6,024 bases of DNA from an uncultured Collinsella sp. (GCA_905197385.1 CAJJYO010000104.1:1-6024); one strand, 5' to 3'; positions 1-5,852 are shown, numbered from the stretch's first letter. A program made the numbers and translations. The notes: generated by a model from the sequence alone, not told the origin.

Positions 1-2
1 CT

Positions 3-40
3 CGCACGGAGAGCACATTAAGTGCTCTCCGGCTCGTGCG
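3..40 (+). repeat. Long imperfect hairpin at the left edge
   Basis: GGAGAGCAC (8-16) and GTGCTCTCC (22-30) are perfect reverse complements around the five-base loop ATTAA. CGCAC (3-7) then pairs with GTGCG (36-40), leaving GGCTC (31-35) as a one-sided bulge. No T-run follows, so it is not a standard intrinsic terminator on the plus strand. It could be the end of an element cut off by the window, an operator, or the start of the structured leader of the downstream methyltransferase gene. The pairing is seen directly; the role is unknown. Confidence 0.55.
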
Positions 41-56
41 GAACTCGCGATCGACC

Positions 57-66
57 TTATATATTT
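57..66 (+). promoter_or_regulatory. AT-rich island, possible -10 box of the methyltransferase gene
   Basis: TTATATATTT is an isolated AT-rich stretch in GC-rich DNA, and TATATT (60-65) is one base from the -10 consensus. No good -35 box sits 16-18 bases upstream: TGCGGA at 37-42 matches the consensus poorly. If it is a promoter, the transcript would start near 72 and carry an untranslated leader of about 180 bases. This is a weak call. Confidence 0.25.
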
Positions 67-197
67 GCCCTCCCCGGGGCTCCCGCACAACGGGACCTCG
101 GTTGGGCTCTATCCCGGTTGCAGTTGCTTCGCTCCTGCACCACTAGGCTGGTGCGACGGTTTGGCGTTGGATCGGTTCTTTCTGATATATGCTGGTT
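67..197 (+). promoter_or_regulatory. Structured 5' leader of the methyltransferase gene, possible attenuator
   Basis: This stretch between the presumed promoter and the terminator at 198-230 holds several short hairpins. TCCCG (81-85) pairs with CGGGA (91-95), and GCCC (67-70) can close around it with GGGC (104-107). TGCAG (119-123) can pair with CTGCA (135-139), whereas GCACCA (137-142) pairs with TGGTGC (149-154); these two stems share bases and exclude each other. GCGAC (153-157) could also pair with GTCGC (220-224), the 3' arm of the terminator, and CTCCCC (70-75) with GGGGAG (215-220). Mutually exclusive pairing in front of a terminator is the layout of a riboswitch or attenuator. I could not match it to a known riboswitch class, so the ligand, if any, is unknown. 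Confidence 0.4.
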
Positions 198-230
198 GCG
201 GCTCTTCTTTTGGGGGGGAGTCGCTTTTTT
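198..230 (+). terminator. Intrinsic terminator inside the methyltransferase leader
   Basis: GCGGCTC (198-204) pairs with GAGTCGC (218-224) with a single G-T wobble. The stem can extend inward by two T-G wobbles and one C-G pair to about ten pairs around a loop at 208-214. Six T bases (225-230) follow at once. The T-run ends six bases before the AGGAGG of the methyltransferase gene, so the element cannot be the distant end of an upstream operon without also affecting this gene. It is either the terminator of something further left or, more likely, a conditional terminator in the leader. Confidence 0.65.
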
Positions 231-236
231 GTTGCT

Positions 237-242
237 AGGAGG
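237..242 (+). promoter_or_regulatory. Shine-Dalgarno of the methyltransferase gene
   Basis: AGGAGG lies seven bases before the GTG at 250. It is a near-perfect anti-16S match with ideal spacing. It fixes the GTG start, although no ATG is available nearby in this frame. Confidence 0.85.
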
Positions 243-249
243 TTAGCCC

Positions 250-1137
250 GTGGTTGATGGGGATGCTCGCTCTGAGCTTCTTTCTGCTGATTGGAATCAG
301 GAGTGGATGCGTCTGCAGGCCGCTCGGCATCGGGCTGATGATTCTTTTGAATGGGATAAGCGGGCTCGACATTTTCGACCTCTTGAGACTGCTCCGTATG
401 CCCGGGATTTTATGAAATTGCTGGCTCTTGAGCCTGGTGAATCGGTGCTTGATATGGGGTGTGGGGCTGGGTCGATTGCTATTCCGCTTGCGCAAGACGG
501 GCATCCTGTGATTGCGGCTGATTTCTCCCCCGCCATGCTGGGCACGCTTGATGCCGGCATTGAGTATTACGGGCTCGAGGATCTTATTACGCCGCTTGAG
601 CTTGCTTGGGATGATGACTGGAATTTGGTTGGACCGGTCGCGAAAGCGGTAGATGTTGCCTTTGCCAGTCGCTCTGTCACCACGACCAACCTAAAAGGCG
701 CGCTTGCCAAGCTTGATCGTACGGCTCGTCGGCGTTGTGCTGTCACGATGGTCGCCAACTCCAGCCCGCGCTATGACCTGCACCTGATGAACGCTATCGG
801 TGCCTCGGTTACCCGCAGTAATGGCTTTGTGTATGCCTTCAATATCCTCATTCAGATGGGCGCCCTGCCGCAGGTTACGTACTTTGAATCGCCTCGTCGC
901 GATACCTTCGATAGCCTTGAGGCGGGAGTGGCGGACTTCTCCCGCATGCTCGAGCACGGTAACGAGGATAAGATTGACCGTCTACGCGACTACGTCGCTC
1001 AGCATATGATTGAGAATCCCCATGCCGGCGAGCCAGGGTCCAAGGGCGTACCGCAGGGGCGTTACATGCTCGACCACGTCCGCAAGGTCCGTTGGGCGTT
1101 TATTGCATGGGAGCCGGTCTCCATACCCCGCCCGTAG
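250..1137 (+). CDS. Class I SAM-dependent methyltransferase
   Basis: This 295-residue protein is probably a cytosolic methyltransferase that moves the methyl group of S-adenosylmethionine to an unknown acceptor. The Rossmann-fold signature is clear. Motif I is VLDMGCGAG (residues 66-74), which binds SAM. The acidic residue after strand 2 is D91 in VIAADFSPAML, and VDVAFASRSV (134-143) fits the strand-4 region. The first 50 residues are rich in charged and aromatic residues (DWNQEWMRLQ, FEWDKRARHF) and probably form a helical lid. The C-terminal 120 residues are longer than the core fold needs and may bind substrate. No signal peptide or membrane segment is visible. The start is GTG behind a strong Shine-Dalgarno, and the gene follows an attenuator-like leader. 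The first 90 or so codons favour T-ending triplets (GAT, GCT, CTT), while the rest favours C/G-ending ones. The substrate cannot be read from the sequence. The fold assignment is firm; the specific function is open. Confidence 0.85.
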   Translation: MVDGDARSELLSADWNQEWMRLQAARHRADDSFEWDKRARHFRPLETAPYARDFMKLLALEPGESVLDMGCGAGSIAIPLAQDGHPVIAADFSPAMLGTLDAGIEYYGLEDLITPLELAWDDDWNLVGPVAKAVDVAFASRSVTTTNLKGALAKLDRTARRRCAVTMVANSSPRYDLHLMNAIGASVTRSNGFVYAFNILIQMGALPQVTYFESPRRDTFDSLEAGVADFSRMLEHGNEDKIDRLRDYVAQHMIENPHAGEPGSKGVPQGRYMLDHVRKVRWAFIAWEPVSIPRP

Positions 1138-1295
1138 CCCATCTAAAGCTTGCATCGTCTTCCCGCCCGGCATCCGCATTCTTTGCGAACTGGGCAAACG
1201 CGCTCCACACCGCGCCGTTCCTGCGCTATCGTGGGACAGCTCACGTAGATTAAGGCCCCATTGCGGGGCGCCCCATACATAGAAAGCGAGAACCC
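1138..1295 (+). promoter_or_regulatory. Upstream region of yhbY with a GC hairpin before the start codon
   Basis: The 158-base gap between the methyltransferase and yhbY has no clear terminator with a T-run and no convincing promoter pair. GCCCC (1255-1259) pairs with GGGGC (1265-1269) around ATTGC. The overlapping palindrome GGGGCGCCCC (1265-1274) offers a competing fold. Both end about 20-25 bases before the ATG at 1296. A second small inverted repeat, TTTGC (1182-1186) with GCAAA (1194-1198), lies further upstream. yhbY may be transcribed from here or by read-through from the methyltransferase gene; the sequence does not decide. Confidence 0.35.
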
Positions 1296-1595
1296 ATGGC
1301 ACTGACAGGAGCCCAGGTCAAGCAGCTTCGCAGCATGGCCCATCACCTCAACCCCGCCATCATCATCGGTAAGTCCGATGTCAACGAGGGCACCGTCGAG
1401 CAGACGGTTGCCTACCTGGAGAAGCACGAGCTCGTTAAGTGCTCCGTGCTGGACGGCTCCAGCCTTTCTGCCCGCGAGGCCGCCGAAGAGCTCGCTGAGC
1501 GCTGCCACGCCGAGGTCGTCCAGGTCATCGGCCGCAAGTTCTCGCTGTATCGCGAGTCCTCACGCAAGGACATCGAGAAGATCAAGCTCGTCTAA
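1296..1595 (+). CDS. yhbY: YhbY-family CRM-domain RNA-binding protein (ribosome assembly)
   Basis: The 99-residue product is a single CRM domain, close to the usual length of about 95-100 residues for bacterial YhbY/YqeI proteins. Members bind RNA and associate with precursors of the large ribosomal subunit in the cytosol. Recognisable family features are the N-terminal LTGAQVKQLRSMAHHLNP (3-20), the strand and loop IIIGKSDVNEG (22-32), the HELVKC segment near residue 45, and the closing strand VQVIGRKFSLYR (75-86). The conserved GxxG RNA-binding loop reads GKSD (25-28), so its second glycine is aspartate. The tail KDIEKIKL is basic and acidic by turns, as in other members. The start ATG has only a modest Shine-Dalgarno (GCGAG at 1286-1290), but the first residues fit the family exactly. 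The gene stands alone, ending in its own terminator. The family call is secure; the effect of the altered loop is unknown. Confidence 0.93.
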   Translation: MALTGAQVKQLRSMAHHLNPAIIIGKSDVNEGTVEQTVAYLEKHELVKCSVLDGSSLSAREAAEELAERCHAEVVQVIGRKFSLYRESSRKDIEKIKLV

Positions 1596-1632
1596 GAGCC
1601 AATGATCCGGCGAGCCAACACATAGCAAGCTT

Positions 1633-1666
1633 ACGGGTGCCCAAGTACTTTGGGCGCCCGTTTTTT
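1633..1666 (+). terminator. Intrinsic terminator of yhbY
   Basis: ACGGGTGCCCAA (1633-1644) pairs with TTGGGCGCCCGT (1650-1661) with one T-G wobble, and six T bases run from 1661 to 1666. It begins 37 bases after the yhbY stop. The last T bases belong to the stop codon of the convergent regulator gene (TTA at 1665-1667). On the minus strand no T-run follows the hairpin, so it should act mainly on yhbY transcripts, although the stem would also form at the 3' end of the regulator mRNA. Confidence 0.92.
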
Positions 1667-4661
1667 ATCGCTCGACCAGCACGCGATTGAGCCGCCCCTC
1701 CACCAAGCGCTCGTATAGACGCCGCGTCTCGGGCTCGGGCACGCCATTGACCTGCTCCCTCAGATGGTGCATATGCCCGCTGTATAGCTCGACGATATCG
1801 CGCCGCCGCCCCGCCGCACTGTAGACGCGCATGGCGCAGCGCACCATATCCTCGCGCGCCGTTTCCTGCCGAAGCCCCGACTCCGCCAGCCAAATCGCCG
1901 ACTGCAGATCGTTTTCTTCTAGAGCGGCATTGGCCCCCTTAATCATGCAATCGATGTACTTTGACTGCATAATGCGTCGCATACGCAAAAAGTAGGTGGG
2001 ATTACAGCCATTGGGAACATACAGCGGTCCGGCATAAAGCTGCTCAATCTTAAGGCACAGTTCAACTAAATGGGGCCCGCGCGCACCCGTGCGATTTCCC
2101 AAAACCTCGCGGCTTATCTGGTCAAACAGCCGTACATCGGTCTTGACGTAGTCGCCGTTGAGTCCGATGCATTCATTTTGGATGAGCACGCACGACTTGC
2201 CGTCTGGCGTCGGCCCCAAGGCCGACCGCAAGCGCGATATCGTCGAGTACAGGTTGTTGCGGGCGCTATTGAACTCGGCATGGGGCCACAGCTCCATGGC
2301 CAGCGTCTCACGATCGACGAGCGCATCCATGCCCAGCGCAAGCCGCTCGGCAAGTGTCGCCGCCTTCTTGCGGCGCCACATTTTGTCCGTGATGGGAAAC
2401 CCGTCGCGCTCGGCGCGAAACGCACCAAACATGCGAATCTCGATATGGTCGATGGTATCAACGGCTTCAACCTCGCCAGCCTGGAACAGACGCTCGCCCT
2501 CCCCTTCCAAATCGTCGCGCAGCGAGTACCGCGACAGCTCGCGCACGGGAAGCTTCTTGCGTATCCTGCCCGCCGGCTCGCCCAGACAATGCATGGCAAG
2601 GCGCGCAAAGAGCCGATACGATGGCTCTAGAATCCCCGCACGATTCATGGACATCCAGGCCGCAAGGTCGCTGTCTCGGCCCGCACAGGCCAAATGCAGC
2701 GCCACGACCCAGGCTTCTGAGCCACCGACCTGCGTCTTGCTAATATCGAGCAGCTCCGCCTCTTCGCGAACCGATACCAGCGACGTATTGCGCAGATACG
2801 CCACGCGCTCCAGCAGCAAAGCGTTTTCGCGCATGTACGTAATCGATTCGTCGGCGAGCTTGAGCACCTGGACCGCACGGAACTTTGCGTTGACTGGCCG
2901 CCCCTCCGCCAGCGATTGCCAGCCCTCCAGCAATAGCCCAAACAGCTGAATTTGATTGTCGCGAACACGCACCGCAAAGCGGTCGAGCTCGCCAAACGCC
3001 ACATCGTCGGTCACGGGCAAGCCCGCGAGCAGGCGCCGCGCCGCCAGCACCATACGCAGCCAAATGGATGGCGCCTTAAGCCCGCGGATATCGAGCGCCT
3101 CGAGTATCTGCGCCATCTTGTCATCGCGCTCGTCGGGTTTAGCAAACGAGCCGTCGAACAGCTCCACCAGCATATGGTCGGCCTGTATGAGAATCCCCGC
3201 GATGTCGAGCTCGCAATCATAGGCTTTGCGCGCCTTGAGCTTCGCGAGAACATTGCCGTCTTTCGCTCGCTCGGTTAGGTGGCGCTTGACCTCGATATGC
3301 GCGGACAGCATGTCGAGCACCTCGCAGGATGTCTGTTCTTGCACAACAGGGTTGGCGGGAAGCCCCAGGTCATTGTCGCCGTAAAAGGCGATAGTGAGCG
3401 CCTGTGCTATTTTCCAGGTAGCGGGGTCGAGCTCGCGCGCCGCCTGATCGCCCGCACGTTCGATAACGGACGCCATATACCTTGCGAGCTTTGTATTGCA
3501 CACGCTGACAGCCGCCAGATACACGCCGAGCGCCTCGGCGGGTGCCGGCTCTTTCTCCTGCTTTTCCGCATTGACCATCGCCGTCGCCGCGCGGCAAATG
3601 TCCCCTCCGTGCCCGGTCAGGGCAAGATCGGCCCCATACTGCCCGGCAAGTTCCAACACCACATGGCGGTCCAAGACCGCATCGGCCAGGTCCATAGCCA
3701 AATCGCATCGGCCCGCCTTAATCAAAATGCGAGCAGCCCGCGATACAAGTTCGGGACGGATCTCGGCAACGAGCTTTCGCAGCCTCAGGCGCGCGTTGTC
3801 CTTAGCGCCCAAACACCTAAAGGTGCGATCAGACGGATCCACGCCAAAAAACGGATAATCGCGCACAAAGATGGACTGGTCGATCATCGAAAGCCTTACA
3901 CCGCACGCCTCTAGCTCCGCAATGCGACCCTCGCCCATCAGCACCATCAAGCAGGCAACGGTAAACAACAGGTTGTTCTCGAGCGATGCGAGATCTGCCA
4001 GCGCCGCACCGTACACGTTGACGATTTCGTTCTCGAGCAACCCGGCAACATCGCCCTGTCCATACATTCCCGTCTGCAGGGCAGATACCAGCTCTGGCAC
4101 ACCCTGCGTGAGCCGATAAAAATCGAGCGATGTACTGATCGAAAACGCCGTAGCCCATGACGAATACTCATAGGCGTGCACCTTGAGCATCTGCGCATTG
4201 ACTTTTACAGAATCGCCCAACCCGTGGATAAGCAATCGGTTGGAGGGGCGGCAAGTAATAAAGACCCCCGTCCCCGTAGCACGTAAGCTGCGGATTCGAT
4301 CGATGAGGTCCTCTGTTTCGCGCTGCTCGAGATTGGGCACGTTGTCGATCGCAACGAGCGAATGCGGTTTGTCCTTAAGCTCATCGGCGACAACCTCGAG
4401 CTGCATAAAGAGCTCGCGTCCAATCGCGCGGTCGGCCTCGATTATCCGAACCGGCCCTCGCGTGGGATCCGATTTAACTTCCTGCACGTATTGCAGCAAT
4501 ACCGACGTCTTACCAAACCCGTCGGGCGCGTAAAGCAGAACGATTCCTGCCTTGCGCCCTTTAACGATGAGCTCGTTCATCAAGCGATCGCGCCGCACCA
4601 TATAGCCGCCGCCCGTCGGCATCAACTCGAGGTCGTCCGTATTGCCCAGATCGTTTACCAT
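1665..4661 (-). CDS. Large MalT-like ATPase regulator with C-terminal winged helix and BTAD (SARP-type) domains
   Basis: This 998-residue protein is very probably a cytosolic transcription activator of the STAND ATPase type. The N-terminus resembles MalT-family regulators. The segment YMVRRDRLMNELI (20-32) leads into the P-loop APDGFGKTS (45-53), followed by the Walker B strand LVAIDNV (102-108) and the sensor-like VFITCRPS (133-140). Where MalT relatives usually have two acidic residues in Walker B, this protein has D106 then N107. Residues from about 200 to 735 are helix-rich and without a motif I can name; they probably form a helical repeat or signal-sensing region. Residues 738-835 form an OmpR/SARP-type winged helix: RRKKAATLAERL (763-774), LAMELWPHAEFNSARNNLYS (787-806) and ISRLRSALG (808-816). 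Residues 840-990 match a bacterial transcriptional activator domain, including IEQLYAGPLYVP (872-883). The start ATG at 4661 has GAGGAG five bases upstream. Its targets and signal are not evident. The domain calls are fairly firm. Confidence 0.87.
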   Translation of the reverse strand: MVNDLGNTDDLELMPTGGGYMVRRDRLMNELIVKGRKAGIVLLYAPDGFGKTSVLLQYVQEVKSDPTRGPVRIIEADRAIGRELFMQLEVVADELKDKPHSLVAIDNVPNLEQRETEDLIDRIRSLRATGTGVFITCRPSNRLLIHGLGDSVKVNAQMLKVHAYEYSSWATAFSISTSLDFYRLTQGVPELVSALQTGMYGQGDVAGLLENEIVNVYGAALADLASLENNLLFTVACLMVLMGEGRIAELEACGVRLSMIDQSIFVRDYPFFGVDPSDRTFRCLGAKDNARLRLRKLVAEIRPELVSRAARILIKAGRCDLAMDLADAVLDRHVVLELAGQYGADLALTGHGGDICRAATAMVNAEKQEKEPAPAEALGVYLAAVSVCNTKLARYMASVIERAGDQAARELDPATWKIAQALTIAFYGDNDLGLPANPVVQEQTSCEVLDMLSAHIEVKRHLTERAKDGNVLAKLKARKAYDCELDIAGILIQADHMLVELFDGSFAKPDERDDKMAQILEALDIRGLKAPSIWLRMVLAARRLLAGLPVTDDVAFGELDRFAVRVRDNQIQLFGLLLEGWQSLAEGRPVNAKFRAVQVLKLADESITYMRENALLLERVAYLRNTSLVSVREEAELLDISKTQVGGSEAWVVALHLACAGRDSDLAAWMSMNRAGILEPSYRLFARLAMHCLGEPAGRIRKKLPVRELSRYSLRDDLEGEGERLFQAGEVEAVDTIDHIEIRMFGAFRAERDGFPITDKMWRRKKAATLAERLALGMDALVDRETLAMELWPHAEFNSARNNLYSTISRLRSALGPTPDGKSCVLIQNECIGLNGDYVKTDVRLFDQISREVLGNRTGARGPHLVELCLKIEQLYAGPLYVPNGCNPTYFLRMRRIMQSKYIDCMIKGANAALEENDLQSAIWLAESGLRQETAREDMVRCAMRVYSAAGRRRDIVELYSGHMHHLREQVNGVPEPETRRLYERLVEGRLNRVLVER

Positions 4662-4677
4662 GCCTGCTCCTCAACTC

Positions 4678-4711
4678 GACCATATGGACACCGTAGCTGC
4701 AGGACCATATG
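4678..4711. repeat. Direct repeat of GACCATATG before the regulator gene
   Basis: GACCATATG occurs at 4678-4686 and again at 4703-4711, 25 bases apart from start to start. The first copy contains the full palindrome CCATATGG (4680-4687). The pair lies 17-50 bases upstream of the regulator's start codon and just behind its Shine-Dalgarno. SARP-type activators are known to bind direct repeats, so this may be an autoregulatory operator. The repeat is seen directly; the role is inferred. Confidence 0.45.
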
Positions 4712-4823
4712 AGCCACCCCGTGAATAGCGCGACTTAGAGTTTTTGGTTGTCTGCCGGTACGTGTTTGGCAAGTTTTTGTACAGCGAGGCCCGATGGTAA
4801 TTTATCCCCCGACCAATAGGTCT

Positions 4824-4841
4824 TTGCGCAGGTCAATGCGC
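4824..4841. repeat. TTGCGCA motif with a short inverted repeat
   Basis: TTGCGCA (4824-4830) includes GCGCA (4826-4830), which is inverted as TGCGC at 4837-4841 with GGTCAA between. TTGCGCA recurs at 4899-4905 inside the palindrome 75 bases to the right, and GCGCA also appears at 4874-4878. This suggests a repeated protein-binding motif in the regulator's upstream region, but five-base arms can arise by chance. Confidence 0.25.
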
Positions 4842-4895
4842 TTGCCAGCATGTCCCATCCAATTTGCAGTGTAGCGCAGTCGTCTGTTTTTATTT

Positions 4896-4909
4896 GAGTT
4901 GCGCAACTC
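4896..4909. promoter_or_regulatory. Perfect 14-base palindrome, candidate operator
   Basis: GAGTTGCGCAACTC is a perfect palindrome without spacer, the form expected for a dimeric repressor or activator site. It lies about 235 bases upstream of the regulator's start codon and about 200 bases beyond the nagB stop codon. No T-run follows on the minus strand, where A bases follow, and CGCC follows on the plus strand, so it is not a terminator. The binding protein is unknown. Confidence 0.4.
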
Positions 4910-5050
4910 GCCTATTCCTCGCTACCGCTTGCGACTCTATAGTGGCAAATGTGCATAGAATCTGGTACGGAATGAATCTCATGATTTAGAGCCCACTCGC
5001 CAAGCATGTGGCAAGGTTTCCGTCATGCACACATTACGGCCCGCATCCAC

Positions 5051-5081
5051 TAAAAAGGCCCCCGCAAAGCGAGGGCCTTTT
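5051..5081 (-). terminator. Intrinsic terminator of nagB, near-symmetric
   Basis: Read on the minus strand, AAAAGGCCC pairs with GGGCCTTTT apart from one mismatch in the stem, with a CGCAAAGCG hairpin tip and five T bases at the end (A bases 5052-5056 on the plus strand). It starts 29 bases after the nagB stop. Because the A-tract and T-tract flank both sides, it can also stop plus-strand transcripts, with TTTT at 5078-5081. Confidence 0.9.
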
Positions 5082-5110
5082 GGAAAGCTATGTAAGATCG
5101 CTTGGTCGCG

Positions 5111-5839
5111 TTACTCGCAGAGCGAAAGAGCGGCCTCGTCAGCAACGACGACGCAATTGGTGTGGAGCTGCAGGATCGAAGCGGGGCACTCGGGCGTAAC
5201 CGGGCCATAGCACATATCGTGCACAGCCTGAGCCTTGGCCTCACCGTTGGCGACAACCAGGATCATGCGGGCATACATGATGGTCTGGGTGCCCATGGTG
5301 TAAGCCTGACGGGGCACATCATCGATGCTGTCGAACAGGCGGCTGTTGGCCTGAATGGTGCTCTCGGTCAGATCGACGCAGTGCGTACCCTTGGAGAAGT
5401 GGTCATCGGGCTCGTTGAAGCCAATATGACCGTTATTACCAATGCCGAGCAGCTGCAGATCCGGGTAACCGGCGGCAGCGACGATCTTGTCGTACTCGGA
5501 GCAGGCAGCAGCGGCATCGGGGTTGGAGCCATCGGGCACGTGCGTGTTGTTCAGATCAATATTGATGTGATCGAAGAAGTTCTCGCGCATAAAGTAGTGA
5601 TAGCTCTGGGGATCGTCGTGCGAAAGACCGCGATACTCGTCCAGGTTGTAGGTGCTGACCTCGGCAAAGTCGACGTCGCCCTTCTCGTACCAAGCGGCGA
5701 GCTGCTTGTAGGCGCCAATCGGGGTGGAGCCGGTGGCAAGACCCAGTACGCAATCGGGCTTGAGGATAACCTGGGCCGAGATGATATTGGCGGCCTTACG
5801 GCTCATATCCTCGTAGTCTTTAGCTTTAATGATCTTCAT
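5111..5839 (-). CDS. nagB: Glucosamine-6-phosphate deaminase
   Basis: NagB converts glucosamine 6-phosphate and water to fructose 6-phosphate and ammonia, the step that moves N-acetylglucosamine and glucosamine carbon into glycolysis in the cytosol. The 242-residue length equals that of the short Bacillus-type enzymes rather than the 266-residue allosteric E. coli form. Visible hallmarks are the phosphate-binding loop GLATGSTP (33-40), NLDEY (65-69) with D67 at the position of catalytic D72 of E. coli, and GIGNNGHIGFNEP (132-144) with H138 and E143 matching H143 and E148. E. coli D141 is replaced by N136, as in Gram-positive relatives. The frame stays open upstream to 6004, but the start at 5839 is chosen because MKIIKAKDYEDM matches the family N-terminus and GAAAGGA (5852-5846) lies six bases before it. 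Codon use is strongly biased to C/G-ending triplets, suggesting high expression. It ends in its own terminator and appears monocistronic here. Confidence 0.96.
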   Translation of the reverse strand: MKIIKAKDYEDMSRKAANIISAQVILKPDCVLGLATGSTPIGAYKQLAAWYEKGDVDFAEVSTYNLDEYRGLSHDDPQSYHYFMRENFFDHINIDLNNTHVPDGSNPDAAAACSEYDKIVAAAGYPDLQLLGIGNNGHIGFNEPDDHFSKGTHCVDLTESTIQANSRLFDSIDDVPRQAYTMGTQTIMYARMILVVANGEAKAQAVHDMCYGPVTPECPASILQLHTNCVVVADEAALSLCE

Positions 5840-5845
5840 TACGCG

Positions 5846-5852
5846 TCCTTTC
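5846..5852 (-). promoter_or_regulatory. Shine-Dalgarno that sets the nagB start
   Basis: On the minus strand GAAAGGA is followed by six bases and then ATG (5839). No comparable site precedes the farther upstream ATG at 6004, which supports the 242-residue protein over a version with 55 extra residues. Confidence 0.8.

Larger units (their letters stand above)
4662..5050. other. Intergenic region between the regulator and nagB
   Basis: This gap of nearly 400 bases is AT-richer than its surroundings and contains no credible gene. Small open frames in it lack ribosome binding sites and family resemblance. It should hold the promoter of the regulator on the minus strand, but I found no good -35/-10 pair there. 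TTGACC (minus strand, 4836-4831) is a fair -35, yet the nearest AT-rich -10-like sequence, TAAATT (4804-4799), is about 26 bases away. On the plus strand TATAGT (4938-4943) and TAGAAT (4956-4961) look like -10 boxes without good -35 partners. Listed separately are a direct repeat near the regulator start and two inverted repeats. Confidence 0.5.

Noticed and set aside
3..40. Group II intron domain V
   Set aside because: Read on the minus strand it contains GAGCCG, but the two-base bulge and the conserved 3' strand of domain V are missing.
22..246. Open frame of 74 codons in the left leader
   Set aside because: It runs through the hairpins and the terminator, has no ribosome binding site and no family resemblance, and its apparent hydrophobic C-terminus is just the translation of the T/G-rich terminator.
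67..249. Known riboswitch (SAM, molybdenum cofactor, cobalamin) or T-box in the methyltransferase leader
   Set aside because: None of the conserved core sequences I know for these classes is present; only the general layout of a leader terminator is.
2070..2630. 186-codon plus-strand open frame inside the regulator gene
   Set aside because: It lies antisense to the winged-helix region of a gene with clear domains. It follows from the GC-rich codon pattern and has no ribosome binding site or recognisable motif.
3279..3914. 211-codon plus-strand open frame inside the regulator gene
   Set aside because: Antisense shadow of the helical middle region of the regulator, with arginine- and histidine-rich composition typical of such shadows.
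1665..4661. Naming the regulator malT or afsR
   Set aside because: It shares the ATPase style of one and the DNA-binding and BTAD style of the other, but matches neither domain set in full, and no maltose or antibiotic genes are nearby.
5008..5199. Small plus-strand open frame across the nagB terminator
   Set aside because: It crosses a strong terminator, overlaps the end of nagB in antisense and has no ribosome binding site.
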